This document shows, piece by piece, positions 46,126-58,114 of a DNA stretch of 64,000 nt. Below the pieces are notes generated by a model, which had not been told where the DNA came from, ran no database searches, and saw only the letters and a program-made list of their open reading frames with translations. The stretch covers positions 4,193,717-4,257,716 of the forward strand of contig CM057150.1 in NCBI GenBank assembly GCA_029964075.1, given 5' to 3'. The stretch's first letter is position 1; the number at the start of each line of letters is the position of its first letter. Origin of the DNA: Patiria pectinifera (Eukaryota > Echinodermata > Asteroidea > Valvatida > Asterinidae). The position numbers and the translations under genes are program-made.

Positions 46126-47000
46126 AACTAGCGGTGAATGTGGCATACATTCCGGAATTCCGGGTAATGTATGTTAACTTAGGTCTAGACCCCGCCTCGC
46201 CTCGTGAATTCTAAATCACAATGGTAATGTTTGAGCGCGCCGAGCCAGCCCGTTGCAAAATGGCAAGAGGCTTGACCACGAATGTGCACTTTTGGAGGTA
46301 ATGAGCTTCCATTTTTGCTGAATTTGAAAGTTTCTCTGGCGAATGTCAATAACAAGAGAAATATTGCTGTTTAATGTTTACAACCTTATGCAGTTGAAAT
46401 GCTTGAAAGTTGCTTTCATTGAGACACTGGTGAATTTGTGTACTTTTGTGGTAAGACAAGCGTGAGTTTCTTGATGATCGTGAGTTCAATATCCGGCGTC
46501 CATGGGCGAGAAACTGTGATTCAAAAATAAACAATCGCGATGCGCTTGCGCAGAAGCAATGCAATCAAAGGCTTTAAATGACCGCTATTTACCCGTTCCC
46601 ATATATTTAAGGTGGAGGGAGGGGGCGGGTCACAGTCTAACGGACTCATAGGTAGTATTGCACATATGCCTGTAACTCAGGTGAAGATTGCGAATGTTTT
46701 ACCAATAAAAGGGTCAAAGGGACCATACATCATAGGAGTCAAAATGGGACACCAGAAAAGTGTTTAAGACCATACCAACCAGCCGGTGTTTTATCAACCG
46801 TTTACGACTGGTCACGTGACGGGCTCTCGACCAATAGAATTTGGTAAACTGTCCGAGGTATTCCTGAATAAAAAAAACTGATCTAGCTTCCATAAGAAAG
46901 TGCACACGTTAACAAAGCATGACGTCAATATATTTGAGATGTAATCTATTCATTTGATGAAGAATGGCTGATTTGTAAGGTTTATTCAGGTACACAAGCG
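46126..47000. other. Spacer, nothing recognised
   Basis: Mixed-composition DNA with a G-rich patch near 46612-46630. No conserved ORF, inverted repeat or RNA gene was found on reading. Confidence 0.4.
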
Positions 47001-47068
47001 ACAGTTAGTGAGTCAGTCAGTGATGAGACAGTCAGTCAGTCAGTCAGGTATAAAGACGACACTTTTAC

Positions 47069-47463
47069 AGGGTTTGGAATTAGCGGTAGCCCGCTAGCCA
47101 AATGCTAGTCAAAACAGCGGCGAGCTAGTCAAACTACTCCTTAATTAGCCCGGCTGGCGAGTGAAAAAATGATTGGGATGCGGCAAAGATGCACGTACAG
47201 GAAGAAATAAATCATTAAATTCAGAAAGAGAACCCCATCAATTTGTGTCTAATTTTATCAACTGTTTTAAAGGGTTAAATTATTAGATCTGATAATCAAA
47301 AACCCTGACAAAATTGCCTCAGAATTTAACCTGAAAATACGCCATTTTGTATTTGAGATTAAAAAAAAAATGCGGGCTAGTTAAAATGCCCAAGGACTAG
47401 TTGAGAGTCCGTTTCAGTAGCCCGGCTGGCTAGTGAACAAAAAAAAATAAGGTCAAACACTGC
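47069..47463. mobile_element. Probable hAT-like MITE upstream of copy D
   Basis: Left end CAGGGTTTGGAATTAGCGGTAGCCCG and right end ...AGCCCGGCTGGC ... GGTCAAACACTG are imperfect inverted repeats, with CAGTGTTTG-type tips common in hAT elements. Inside, gctagt and agcccgg words repeat. It interrupts a spacer that is continuous at 33530-33560 in front of copy C. Confidence 0.5.
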
Positions 47464-48059
47464 CCTAAAGTTGGCCTTCAGGGACCAGCAAAAATTACGA
47501 GACCCATATTGAAACAAACAGAAATCATGACGGAGGTCAATGTAGAGGTACTATACTTATATAGTAGCTAACATTGCCTTCCGTATTGATTTCTGTTTGT
47601 TTCAATGAGAGGTTCGTCATCATACATCAAAGAGTTTACGATTGGACAAACAGAACGAGCGGAAGACATTTGTTTTCGTAGCGTTTACGACTCTTTGGCC
47701 ACTCAATTTGATACTGCCATCAAGAGGAAGTGATCGCAATTTGTGTTGACACCTGAAGCATTATAAAGGCGTGTCTTTCAGTAGAAAAAAACTACGGTGG
47801 GCTCAGGAATGATCGATAGCGGTTGCAACACGGTATGAACATTTCCACTTTCTCTGTTTGGACTGTCGTTGTAACTATCCGTGTCAAATAGTATACAAGC
47901 TAACTGTATTGCAATTACTTCACTTTTGTTCACATCCAAGAACGCGTCATGCAGTCTGCCTCTAACTTGCAATATCCGAAAGACAATCCTGATAGATCTA
48001 GCCCACGAAATACATTGTCTGGCAAAGCTTCTTTATATCGGATCCGTAGTTTGTCTGCG

Positions 48060-48535
48060 TCACGAATACCCAGCGCGTGTCCATAAATATTTGGACAAGA
48101 ACTTATTTCATATTTTCATTATTTCCATATTTGAAAAAGAATGGAAAACTAAAACTGGTCAAGCTAACCAAAAGTAAGCTTTGTTATTATACTTGGCTAA
48201 CTTAAGGCAAATTATTGTTCCCTCCGATCATCTAGCTCCATGCTTTTGGTTGTCCCAAAGACCAACAGATCTTGGGGGGATCAATCATTTCATCACGCTG
48301 GGCCTTCCCTTTGGAACAACCTACCTCGAGAACTCAGAGAGATAACATGTATACAAACCTTTAAATCCCATCTCAAGACACACCTGTTTAATATTGCCTA
48401 TAACCAACCGTCTTAATATTGCCCATCTCTATTGCTGTGTTGAGATTTCTTGTGCCCTTGCGCCTTGAGCATTAGTTTTTTTGATGGATTTGGCGCATTA
48501 TAAATACACTGTATTATTATTATTATTAAAACGAA
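48060..48535 (+). mobile_element. 5'-truncated LINE in the leader of copy D
   Basis: An intact reading frame (48222-48416) ends a reverse-transcriptase polyprotein of the CR1/L2/RTE-like kind. It carries LRSSSMLLVVPKT, then SLWNNLPRELREI and FKSHLKTHLFNIAY. A 3' end ttggcgcattataaatac and an (ATT)n tail (48515-48530) follow. It lies between the conserved 5' block (to about 48060) and the start codon at 48571, so it disrupts the upstream region of copy D. Confidence 0.8.
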
Positions 48536-50471
48536 GCCGTCGGCTTTTTACACAAAGCTTTGACGACAAAATGTTGCTTCGATTGTCTATGCCGCTGGTT
48601 CTGTTTCTCTTCGCTTGGCAAAGCGAATCGACACCGACGGTCCAACAGAACCGACTGAAGCTTCTCTACTACACCGCCTCAGACGACGGCAGCCATCACC
48701 AGACCAACACCAAGATCGCCGAAGCTCTCGTCAGGAAAGGACATGACGTCACCTTCCTCCTTAGCGACAGCTTTACAAAGTGGCGGAACGCCAGCGGGGC
48801 TGACAAGTTCAGGTTCACCGTGCACCGATCGCTGTACACGACGGAGGACCGGGAGCGGAATAAGCGAGGACTGTCTCGAGTTGCTCTGCGTGGGGAGCTA
48901 AGAGGCGCGGTAAACGCGATGAAATTCCTCCTGAGGTCGATGTACTCCGCGGATAGTCACGGTCGCCGCGCGTGGTTCAACTTCCTGTGGAGCGAGTGCG
49001 ACACCTTGCTGGGGGACAACGCGACGATCCGGGCGCTGAGAGAGGAGAGCTTCGACCTGCTGATAGGGGACGATTTGTCTAATTGCCAGCCGCTGCTAGC
49101 AGAGATTCTGGGAATTAAATTTGTCCTGGTCAGCGGCACGGGTATCCTTCCTTCCAAGGGAAGCTGGTGGGTACACAGACTTCTAATATTTGACATACAT
49201 GTAATTGATTAAGGGCCCGCACTTTTCTTCTTCTGCAGGTGTTGCCATGCTGTATGTCACTTTACGATTCCTCTTTGCAGGTATGGCATTCCAAACCACT
49301 CGGCCTACATTCCCGAGCGCCAGGCGGGTCTAACCGACACGATGAGCCTGCCACAGCGCATCCTAAACACCTGTCGCTATTTCGTCACCGATCTGGCCAG
49401 ACGAGCCGCGCTTCGGAGGTTTGAGGATCTCCAGAGAAAGTACAACTTGAGCCTGGAGAAGCGGATGCCGAAGATGCTGGCCCAGGCTCAGCTCTTGCTG
49501 TTCTACGGGGACTTTGGGCTGGAGTTCGCCCGACCCTTGCAGCCCAACACTGTGATGCTTGCCTCACCCATGCTGGGTCTTCCCTCCAACGAAAAGGTGA
49601 GACCCGTCGGTCCAGTGTGGTCTATGGAATATCCCCTTTGCAAATATATATGTGATTTGCGAGCAGATTCGGCTATTAATGTTGTAAAACAAGACTGCGT
49701 CTTGACCTGCAGGTTCTGCGGGCGCAAAGTCTATCGGTTCTTCGGTAACCCGTTGTTGTATTACAAAAAACATGGCAGCTAAATTGACCAATCAACGGCT
49801 TAATATTTGTCCACATTTGTGATCGATATGACGTACAAATTTCTTAAGTCGACTGCGATTGGCTGGCGCGCAGAGTGGCATACAATTTGCATTGCTCACA
49901 TAATATCAGTCGTTGGTTACAATGGGTTGTACTCAGACTAGGTCAAGTGTACAAAGAAAAGAAATTCGTGCACATGGATTTTCAGAATACGCGCAAAAGT
50001 AATACGCATGTTGAAAATGTATGTATACACATGCATGATTGTTGGCCTTATAACGTCTGGTCATTTTGTCCCTCAGATTTCAGTGGAACAGCAGAAATTT
50101 CTGGACGATGCCAAGGAAGGCGTCGTTCTGTTCACGCTGGGTAGTCACGTGAACGAGATGGAAACTGCGCAGGCTCAGATGTTCGCCAACGGATTGGCAG
50201 CGCGTCATCTGGCAGTTCCCTGGCAGCGTTACGCATTTGCATATCGGGAACAACACGAAGGTTGTACAATGGATGCCACAGCAGAAGATGTTGGGTGAGT
50301 TCGATGAAACACACTCTATAGCTTGAACCGAAGGTATATGGATGGACTCAGGAGGCCAACTCTGTTTTTAGGTGACTTTTGTGAGTTGCAGCTTTGTGAG
50401 CGAAAAGAAACAAAAGTACGTATTTGTTGCGCATGTAATTAATTAAAATTTGTACGTCACGGAATTTTGTC

Positions 50472-51172
50472 TACAGGGTGAGTAGAAAAACAACAGGAAA
50501 CTCAAATGGCGCCCCCTATTTTAAAAAGAATTTGTGCATGTAGCGCTTTTTGCTAATTTAGGATATGAAAGCCCAATGAGTTTCTTTTAATGAAAAAAAA
50601 TATTGTAATCGCTCATGTACTTTTCCAGTTATAAAGGTTTGTTCATTAACACCGTTTATATAAGCTTATCCACGGATCACAATAAAGGTTAGGGATATTT
50701 CAGCACAACAAAAAACTATTCACATATCAAAAAACACATCAGAACAGACTCATAACCATGATAACGGGCACCTATCGTAACATTTATTTAAAAACCTAGC
50801 TGCTGCTTCCAATGTTAAAATAACATGTTTCATAATGTAAAGAGTACTTGTGCCCCGCCTTGTACTTGGCTACACAAGAGACTTATGGGATTATTCTGAT
50901 ATCATTTTCAGGATACGACATGGTTTAATTTTTACTGAAATATCACGTACCTTAAATGTGATCCGTGGAGAAGGTTAAACAAAATGGTGTTTGTCTTCAA
51001 AACTCCATAACTGGAATAGTACATGAGCAATATGAATGATTTTTTTACTAACATAAAGCTTGTTAATTGGGTTTTCATATCCTAGATCTGGAAAATGCTA
51101 CATGCAGAACTGCTTTTAAAAAAAGGGGCACCAGTTGGGCTTCCTTTTATTTATTTTTTTAATCACTCTGTA
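50472..51172. mobile_element. Foldback MITE (Tc1/mariner-type ends) in intron 3 of copy D
   Basis: Orthologous insertion to 38368-39040: TA-CAGGGTGAGTAGAAA on the left, ATCACTCTG-TA on the right. It differs by scattered substitutions and small indels, giving an internal clock for the C/D duplication. Confidence 0.78.
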
Positions 51173-51449
51173 TAGTTATTAATATGGAACTTGATGATTT
51201 CCTTTTATATGATGAAACTTGTTGTAAGTGTTCTGCAGCTTGAAAGAGTTTTTAGAAAGGGCGTGAATAATTTGTTTATGGTTCCTAAACCGCTGATTTG
51301 TTTTAATCGCCAATTTGTATTCGCACCATAATCAAAATTGCACGTGTATAAAGAAAGCACATGTAGAACCATTAAGCGTCCACTGTTGGAAGCACCGCAC
51401 TCCAGTCCCTCATCTAGATGCTGAACAGGCTTATGGGACTCTTTTTATT

Positions 51450-52224
51450 GGATGCAGATGAAGATGCAGATGTAGATATAGATGTAGATGTAGATGTATG
51501 TGGATGTAGGTGTAGATGTAGTTTTAGGTGTAGGTGTAGTTGTAGGTGTAGGTGTAGATGTAGGTGTGGATGCAGATGTAGATGTAGATGTAGATGTAGG
51601 TGTATGCCTAGGTGTAGATGCAGATATAGATGAAAATGTAAGTGGATGTAGGTGTAGATATAGTTTTAGGTGTAGGTGTAGATGTAGGTGTGGATGAAGA
51701 TGTAGATGTAGATGTAAGTGAACATGTAGATGTATGTGGATGTAGGTGTAGATGTAGGTGTAGGTGTAGATGTAGGTGTGGATGAAGATGCAGATGTTGA
51801 TGTAGGTGTAGATGCAGATATAGATATAGATGTAGATGTAGATGTAAGTGGATGTAGGTGTAGATATAGTTTTGGGTGTAGGTGTAGATGTAGGTGTGGA
51901 TGCAGATGTAGATGTAGATGTAGGTGTATGCCTTGGTGTAGATGTAGATATAGATGTAGATGTAGATGTAGATGTAGATGTAAGTGGATGTAGGTGTAGA
52001 TATAGTTTTAGGTGTAGGTGTGGATAAAGATGTAGATGTAGATGTAGATGTAAGTGTAGATGTAGATGTATGTGGATGTATAGGTGTAGATACAGTTTTA
52101 GGTGTAGGTGTAAATGTAGGTGTAGGTGTAGATGTAGGTGTGGATGAAGATGTAGATGTAGATGTAGGTGTAGATGCAGATATATGTGTAAATATAGATG
52201 TAGGTGTAGATTTAGATGTAGACC
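51450..52224. repeat. Hexamer minisatellite, copy D intron 3 (longest)
   Basis: About 775 bp of gatgta/ggtgta/gatgca hexamers with higher-order units marked by gtaggtgtagatatagtttt. It ends 41 bp before exon 4. Minus-strand ORFs reading TSTSTSTYIYIY come from the repeat. Confidence 0.9.
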
Positions 52225-53001
52225 GCGGGACCATACTTAAGAACGTTTTATTTTCGGACTGTCAGCTCATAGGAACACCAAGGCGCTGTTGAGTCACGGT
52301 GGGCTGAACGGCATGTACGAGGCGGCTTGGTACGGCCTACCCATGGTCGGTATACCCCTCTTCGGTGACCACTTCGACAACATGGAGCAAGCAGTCGCTA
52401 AGGGGATGGCTCTGCAGTTGGACATCACCACGTTGACTGAGGACGCCCTTTGCGACACAGTCACCCGCGTCATTGAAGATCCAAGGTACGTGTAACTTTA
52501 AACTCATCAATTCCTGTGAGCTGCCTTGGTTCGGAGACACCCGCAAAATAAACCGCGGGTTATGGAACACGTTGCTTTCAAGGGCGTCCCTTTTTATGTG
52601 GTTCTTATATTATTTTGCCTTGAAATATGATGGGTTGGTCGGAGAAATGAAATAAACATTTGAAGAAATATAATGGCAGTTGCACTCGTTAAAATGGCTA
52701 AAATTGTTGATGCCAAAAGCGCATATTTGTCTTTTTTTATTCTTCCTTTATTGTAATGAGTTGAGCGTTGATTTCAATTTCCATGAACAAAATAATAAAG
52801 CCATCTTTGGTAAGATGTTGTTGACTGACATTTACATTACATCTGCACAATGCAGCTCATTTATTAAGTTACCTTTAAGGCTGTAGTAGAAGCCATGACA
52901 TAAACATAAATCTATTCATAAGATGGAATTATTATTGGGTCAGGATAATGTAAATCAAAGTAAGCTTTTGCCCTTCAGCGACCTTTAAACGCTGTAGATA
53001 T

Positions 53002-53203
53002 TATACTCAGTGTGTTACCTCCCTTGCAATAGTTAAATGCGGTACCCGCTGCTATGTACATCAGATTCGAACCAGCCAACCGATCCCGTTAGCTCGGTGG
53101 TCGAGTGGTATGACGTCTGCACTAGAAAGCAGGAGGTCGTGGGTTCCAGTCTCACCCGAGTGATATTTTCATCTTTCACTCGGGAGTTAACACACTGAGT
53201 ATA
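53002..53203 (+). mobile_element. MITE with tRNA-like core (copy in intron 4 of D)
   Basis: Ends tatactcagtgtgttacctccc (53002-53023) and gggagttaacacactgagtata (53182-53203) are nearly perfect complements. The tRNA-like core is 53092-53161, with the A box intact and the B box mutated (GGTTCCAGTCT). A T-run terminator is shorter here than in copy C. Confidence 0.75.
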
Positions 53204-55214
53204 CAGTGTTTATACGTCGGTGAAGGGCAAAACATAAGATTGATAAAATTAACAGTAAACCATAGAATTGCTATACTCCGTTGCTATTGATATACGATAC
53301 GCCGTGCTTCGCGATATTATTTTCAATAGATTTCAAATTGCACAGAGCCGGCCGCGGCAGTATAGCAACAATTTTTTTTGGGTCTCCCTTCGTTAAATGT
53401 ATTTTTTCATTTTATTTTTAGACGGGTTAACTGTATTTTTTTTTGGGGGGGGGGTGGGTGAGGGGGTCAGGAGCCCAAAATAGGGGCCGTCAGAAAGTAC
53501 AACCAAACAATTAAAAAGGATACCCTAAAGCGCCCTCAAGATGATACAATTTGTGGGCAACGACTTCCACGGAGCGACAGTTTTCGCCTAGTCCCCATCG
53601 CATCAGATAATACCTAAATCTTTCGTTTGTTTGTAATCATTTGGTGCCATTTTGTTTGGGCTGTCACAAGAGCATCAATTTCAGCCGTGGTTGGCAACAG
53701 ATTTTTCCCTCCAAAATGCATATTAACACGCCCATGTAAGAAAGAGGCAGTTTTATTAAGTATTTGGTATCATTTAATGGATATTTTCTATTTTAAACAA
53801 TTCAATTATATGTCTTCAAACATTAATAACGTGTTTTGCAACTTTGGCCTTCCATAGTTTGCCGACCCGTGGTTGGCAATAATTTTCAACCACGCAGTCA
53901 TGTGGTTGCGAAGGGCGATTTGCAAAGGTTACGTAACATTTTATTTTGAGTGAAACTACATGTACACGCACGTGTTCACGTTGGCGGGCGAAATCTTTGA
54001 AAATTAATTTCTCCCGTTTGGAAGAGCGTATCTTCATGCAACTTTCAGGGTTTTTTTTCTTTATAATGATCCAATTATGTGCTAAAAATCGTTGTGATAT
54101 GTTCTTTTTTTCCGTTGAAATTGGAAAAATAGGCCTGGCTGCGTGCATATTTGAAAGCTGTAACACTGACGTTAGCAATGTCTATCAATCTTTTCAAGCC
54201 TCACAAATATTAATAAGGTTCCTATCCATTGTGGTGTGCAGTAAACATTTGTGTAAAAGCCTCCTTCACGAGTTATTAATTGATAAATATCACCCGTTTT
54301 GCCGGCTTCCATTGGTCGATACCAAGACCAACGCCAAGTCACGCCGAGTGACGCCAATGAATATGCTAATATGCGATTGTCCATTGTGTGGCCGGGCCGA
54401 AATCGGTCAACCGTAGCGCCTACTGAGGAAAACCATACACGTGGGTTTGGTCGCTAAAATTCGTCGCCGAAATTTTTCTTAGAGATGATTCAATATGTAA
54501 CACAAGCGTTAGCAAAAACAGATTAAGCTGAAATTCGGAATATACTTAGATGATATGCGTGCAGGCTACTCGTGAAATAACAACTTCCGTAAATTCCTAG
54601 AAACTATATAAATACATAGATTTGGGGACGTTTTCGAACGATTTCTTCCAGATTTGAAGGTCGGCTATACCAGTAACCAGTATTGACGTTTCGGCATCGA
54701 TGACGGCGATTTTTTTCACTGACATGAAGTCTACAATTTTCTTAATTCCGTTATATTTTAACATTTCAATGATACTGAGCATTTTTTTGGAGAAACACAA
54801 CGTTCCTAATGCCATGTTTTTGGGGTGCATGAATTTCACTGCTTTGCCCAACAACGGCATGACGCTTTGTGTTCGCAACCATAATGGCTGGCTGAACGGG
54901 TTGGCAACGAAAGGTCCATTGGATATATATTGAAAATGAGATGTATAGCGTACGATGGCTTGTTTAGGACACGTCACGCACGCGAAAGTAATCGCGAGTG
55001 CTAATAACTTGCGTGAAATTGCTCATTGCAATTTTTCAACTTATACTGTATTACTATCGTCTTGATTTGCATGCGAGGGACGCGTCCGAGCATGAGAACA
55101 CACGTTGGTAGTGACATTCACACGTTCTTTGTATATGCTAAGTCTTTTGAAATATAATGACGTTGTTACAAACGGAATTCACAGTTCCTAAAGATTACCG
55201 CTTTTGACTTGTAG
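53204..55214. other. Rest of intron 4 of copy D
   Basis: Shares blocks with intron 4 of copy C (for example 53220-53480 with 40490-40760, including a long G-run after a T-run, and 54900-55210 with 41090-41395), separated by DNA unique to D at 53880-54890. No gene is supported. Confidence 0.5.
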
Positions 55215-55497
55215 ATATGGCGAGAGGGCGCAACACATCTCGCGTCTGCTCCGCGACGATCCAGTCATCCCGTCCGAGAAGGCAGCCCACTGGATCGCCC
55301 ACGTGGGCAAGTACGGTGGGGAGCACTTGCGCCCTCGCGCGGCCGACCTCAGCTGGATCCAGTACCACCTGCTGGACGTGTACGTTTCCCTGGCCGCCAT
55401 TTTGTTCGGCGTGCTTGGTGTGTTGCTACTAGGCTGCAAGGGTATTCTGTGGATGGCGTGTCGCAACCGCAGGCAACAGAAGATAAAAATCAACTAG

Positions 55498-56419
55498 AGG
55501 AATTAATTAATCTAGAACGATTCAAATCTATTAAATTAACGCACATTAGGATAGAATTGCAGCAACAAGAAATAGTTAAAAGTGAAGTAGAATTAGCTGA
55601 TCTGTTAGTTGGCTTGACACATCATTGGTGGCTGTCAAGTATTGTTTAATTCTCAGTTAACCAATTGGACAAGAAATAATCTAATTTTCTAATGTTAAAA
55701 CACGAATACACCCCTGACTCAACCCTTCGACTCAAACGCAATTTGAAAACGACGAACCTGCACCACACTGTACCAATAGCTATGTTCACGGTTCATAAAT
55801 AATATTTTATTTCAACAAAATCACAAAAATAGTAACACTCAGTCGTGTTGTTGATAGCCAATAAATTTAACCTTGCACATTCAAGTGCATGACTTTCACT
55901 AACTGCAATGACTCCATCTTATGAATAGTTTCATTGCGGTACCCGCTGCTACATGTACATCAGATTCGAACCAGCCAACCGATTCCACAAGCTCGGTGGC
56001 CGAGTGTTATAGTCAGGTGGCTTAGATCTAATTTTCGTCATGATCGTGACCGACTGGTCCAAAGCACCAAACTTGGCAGATATATTCTTATAGACCTAGA
56101 GAAGATATTTAGAAGGGGTGACACCTGAAATTCTTTTGGGAAGGGTGCCTAATTTGCATAAATCGTTAATCCCTGTCGTGTAATATATTTATTCCCATAT
56201 TTGGGTATATTTCTATTTTTTATTTTTTTTGAAAAGTGTATTTTGGGGATTCTACCTACATATCTTTACTTAAATAACATTTTCCAAAGCATATAAGTGA
56301 CTGAATAATTATGAGGACATAGTAACGATCCAAAATGGCTACTGTTAATCGGCTACTGTTAATTTGTATTCAAAATTGCACGTGTATAAAGAAAGCACAT
56401 GTAGAACCTAATCTAGATG
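55498..56419. other. Spacer between copy D and orphan exon 4
   Basis: Starts with the usual UGT 3' flank. A truncated copy of the tRNA-like MITE lies at 55936-56012 and keeps the A box only. Bases 56365-56420 match the start of the intron 3 minisatellite flank in copies C and D, so exons 1-3 of copy E were lost here. Confidence 0.5.
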
Positions 56420-56778
56420 CTGATGTAGGTGGATGTCGATCCAGATGTAGATGAAGGTGTAGATGTAGTTGCAGATCTAGATGTAGGTGTAGATGTAGAT
56501 GTATGTGGATGTAGGTGTAGATGTAGTCTAAGGTGTAGGTGTAGTTGTATGTGTAGGTGTAGATGTGGTTGTGGATGTAGATGTAGATGTAGGTGTAGAT
56601 GCAGATATAGATGTAGGTGTAGATGTAGATGTATGTGGATGTAGGTGTAGATGTAGTCTTAGGTGTAGGTGTAGTTGTATGTGTAGGTGTAGATGTAGGT
56701 GTGGATGAAGATGCAGATGTTGATGTAGGTGTAGCTGCAGATATAGATATAGATGTAGGTGTAGATTTAGATGTAGAC
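56420..56778. repeat. Hexamer minisatellite before exon 4 of copy E
   Basis: Same gatgta/ggtgta family, 359 bp, ending 42 bp before the exon 4 acceptor, as in copies C and D. Confidence 0.9.
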
Positions 56779-56820
56779 CGCGGGACCAGACTTAAGAACG
56801 TTTTATTTTCGGACTGTCAG

Positions 56821-57040
56821 CTCATAGGAACACTAAGGCGCTGTTGAGTCACGGTGGGCTGAACGGCATGTACGAGGCGGCTTGGTACGGCCTCCCCATG
56901 GTCGGTATACCCCTCTTCGGTGACCACTTCGACAACATGGAGCGAGCAGTCGCTAAGGGGATGGCTCTGCAGTTGGACATAGCCACGTTGACAGAGGACG
57001 CCCTTTGCGACACAGTCACCCGCGTCATTGAAGATCCAAG
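56821..57040 (+). pseudogene. UGT copy E, orphan exon 4
   Basis: An intact 220-nt exon with AG/GT borders encodes the HGG to GDHFDN UDP-sugar signature. Exons 1-3 are absent on its left and a Polinton-type element interrupts the intron on its right. It could only be used by unusual splicing from copy D, whose own last exon precedes it. Confidence 0.85.
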
Positions 57041-57418
57041 GTATGCGTGTAACTTTAAAGTATCATTTCCTGTGAGCTACCTGGTCCAGGGACACCTAAA
57101 AAATAAACCGCGGGTTATGGAGCAGGTTGGTGTTAAGGGCGTCCCTTTTTATATATTGTTTTTATATTCTTTTGCCTTGAAGTCAACCTCGTTCCCATGG
57201 GTACGAGATCTTGCTGCGCCATGTTGTTTCCCATCATGCCTTGCGCGGTCTTAACCCCTGGAATTGTGTGATTTAAATGTATCAAAATATGGCACATTAT
57301 AATTAGACTGCAGTTTATCCGTTTTACCTGCCGACGCCTTCTTTAAAATGTTTAAAGTTGTGATTTTGAAGAATCAATAATTTCAAACATAAGGTTTTGA
57401 CGTTGCGTTATTTAGCAT

Positions 57419-57600
57419 GTATACTCAGTGTGTTACATCCCTTACGAATAGTTAAATGCGGTGCCCGCTGCTATGTACATGTACATCAGATTAGAAGCAG
57501 CCAACCGATCACGTAAGCTCGGTGGTCGAGTGGTAAGACGTCTGCACTAGAAAGCACTCGAGTCCCACCCGGGTGATTTGTTTTCATCTTTCACTCGAGT
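57419..57600 (+). mobile_element. MITE with tRNA-like core, cut by the Polinton insertion
   Basis: The left end tgtatactcagtgtgttac is at 57419. The core from 57517 keeps the A box but has lost about 15 bases before actcgagtccc. Similarity to copies C and D stops at tttcactcg (57598), where the right end should follow, and the Polinton sequence begins. Confidence 0.75.
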
Positions 57601-58114
57601 AGTAGAAGGGGGAGGGTACGGCGACAAATCCCATTTTTTCCCCCTTCTCCCCAATAATCTCGCCCATAGCCCCACCCACTGGCCACGCCCCCTAGCCACG
57701 CCCCCTAGCCACGCCCCCTAGCCCCGCCCCTCCCCTTAATCTCTGCCCCCTCTCTCCCATGATATCTGCCCCCGCCCCTCCCTTGCCCTCCCAATATCTC
57801 AGTCTCGGAATCGGCCAAAACCGGGCTCAATTTTTTAAGATGTATTTTTTATTTTTGAACTTGTGTTAAAAAATAAAATACAACTCATACAAGTCTACTT
57901 CAACTTTGACCTGCAAATATATGAACTCTTGCACTTCGCTGCACTTTTGCACTTCCGTTGAGGTAAAAGTGCACCTATTCAAATTCAATGAGTCGTGAAT
58001 TGCTTTTGTTAGTTGGGGCCGCATGCATATGACTCACCCCATACGTCAGAAGCAAACAATGGTTTAGAAAAAAAGGGTGTGCATACGTCAGCATTCTCAG
58101 AAGCACACAGTGGT
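57601..58114. repeat. Polinton left terminal region
   Basis: Starts with agaaggggg (57604-57612), complementary to cccccttct (57641-57649), a terminal hairpin. A C-rich tract with three tandem ccacgccccctag units follows (57690-57730 region). Part or all is presumably the terminal inverted repeat, but the other end is outside the window. Confidence 0.55.

Larger units (their letters stand above)
48571..55497 (+). pseudogene. UDP-glucuronosyltransferase-like copy D, frameshifted in exon 3
   Basis: Exons are 48571-49166, 49281-49596, 50077-50294, 52266-52485 and 55215-55497. All splice sites are canonical. Exon 3 is 218 nt instead of 229. Eleven bases are missing at about 50198, in the codons for the A-K-L-K segment after MFANGL. 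The frame shifts there and destroys the sugar-binding half. Exons 1, 2, 4 and 5 remain open with all motifs, including GSHHQTN and the GMYEAAWYGLP signature. A LINE sits in its leader. A truncated product could still be made, but a working enzyme is unlikely unless the deletion is an assembly error. Confidence 0.85.

Noticed and set aside
51450..52224. CRISPR-like array
   Set aside because: Six-base tandem units without spacers in a eukaryotic intron.
51494..52292. ORFs on both strands reading VDVDVG or TSTSTS
   Set aside because: By-products of the hexamer minisatellite in an intron.
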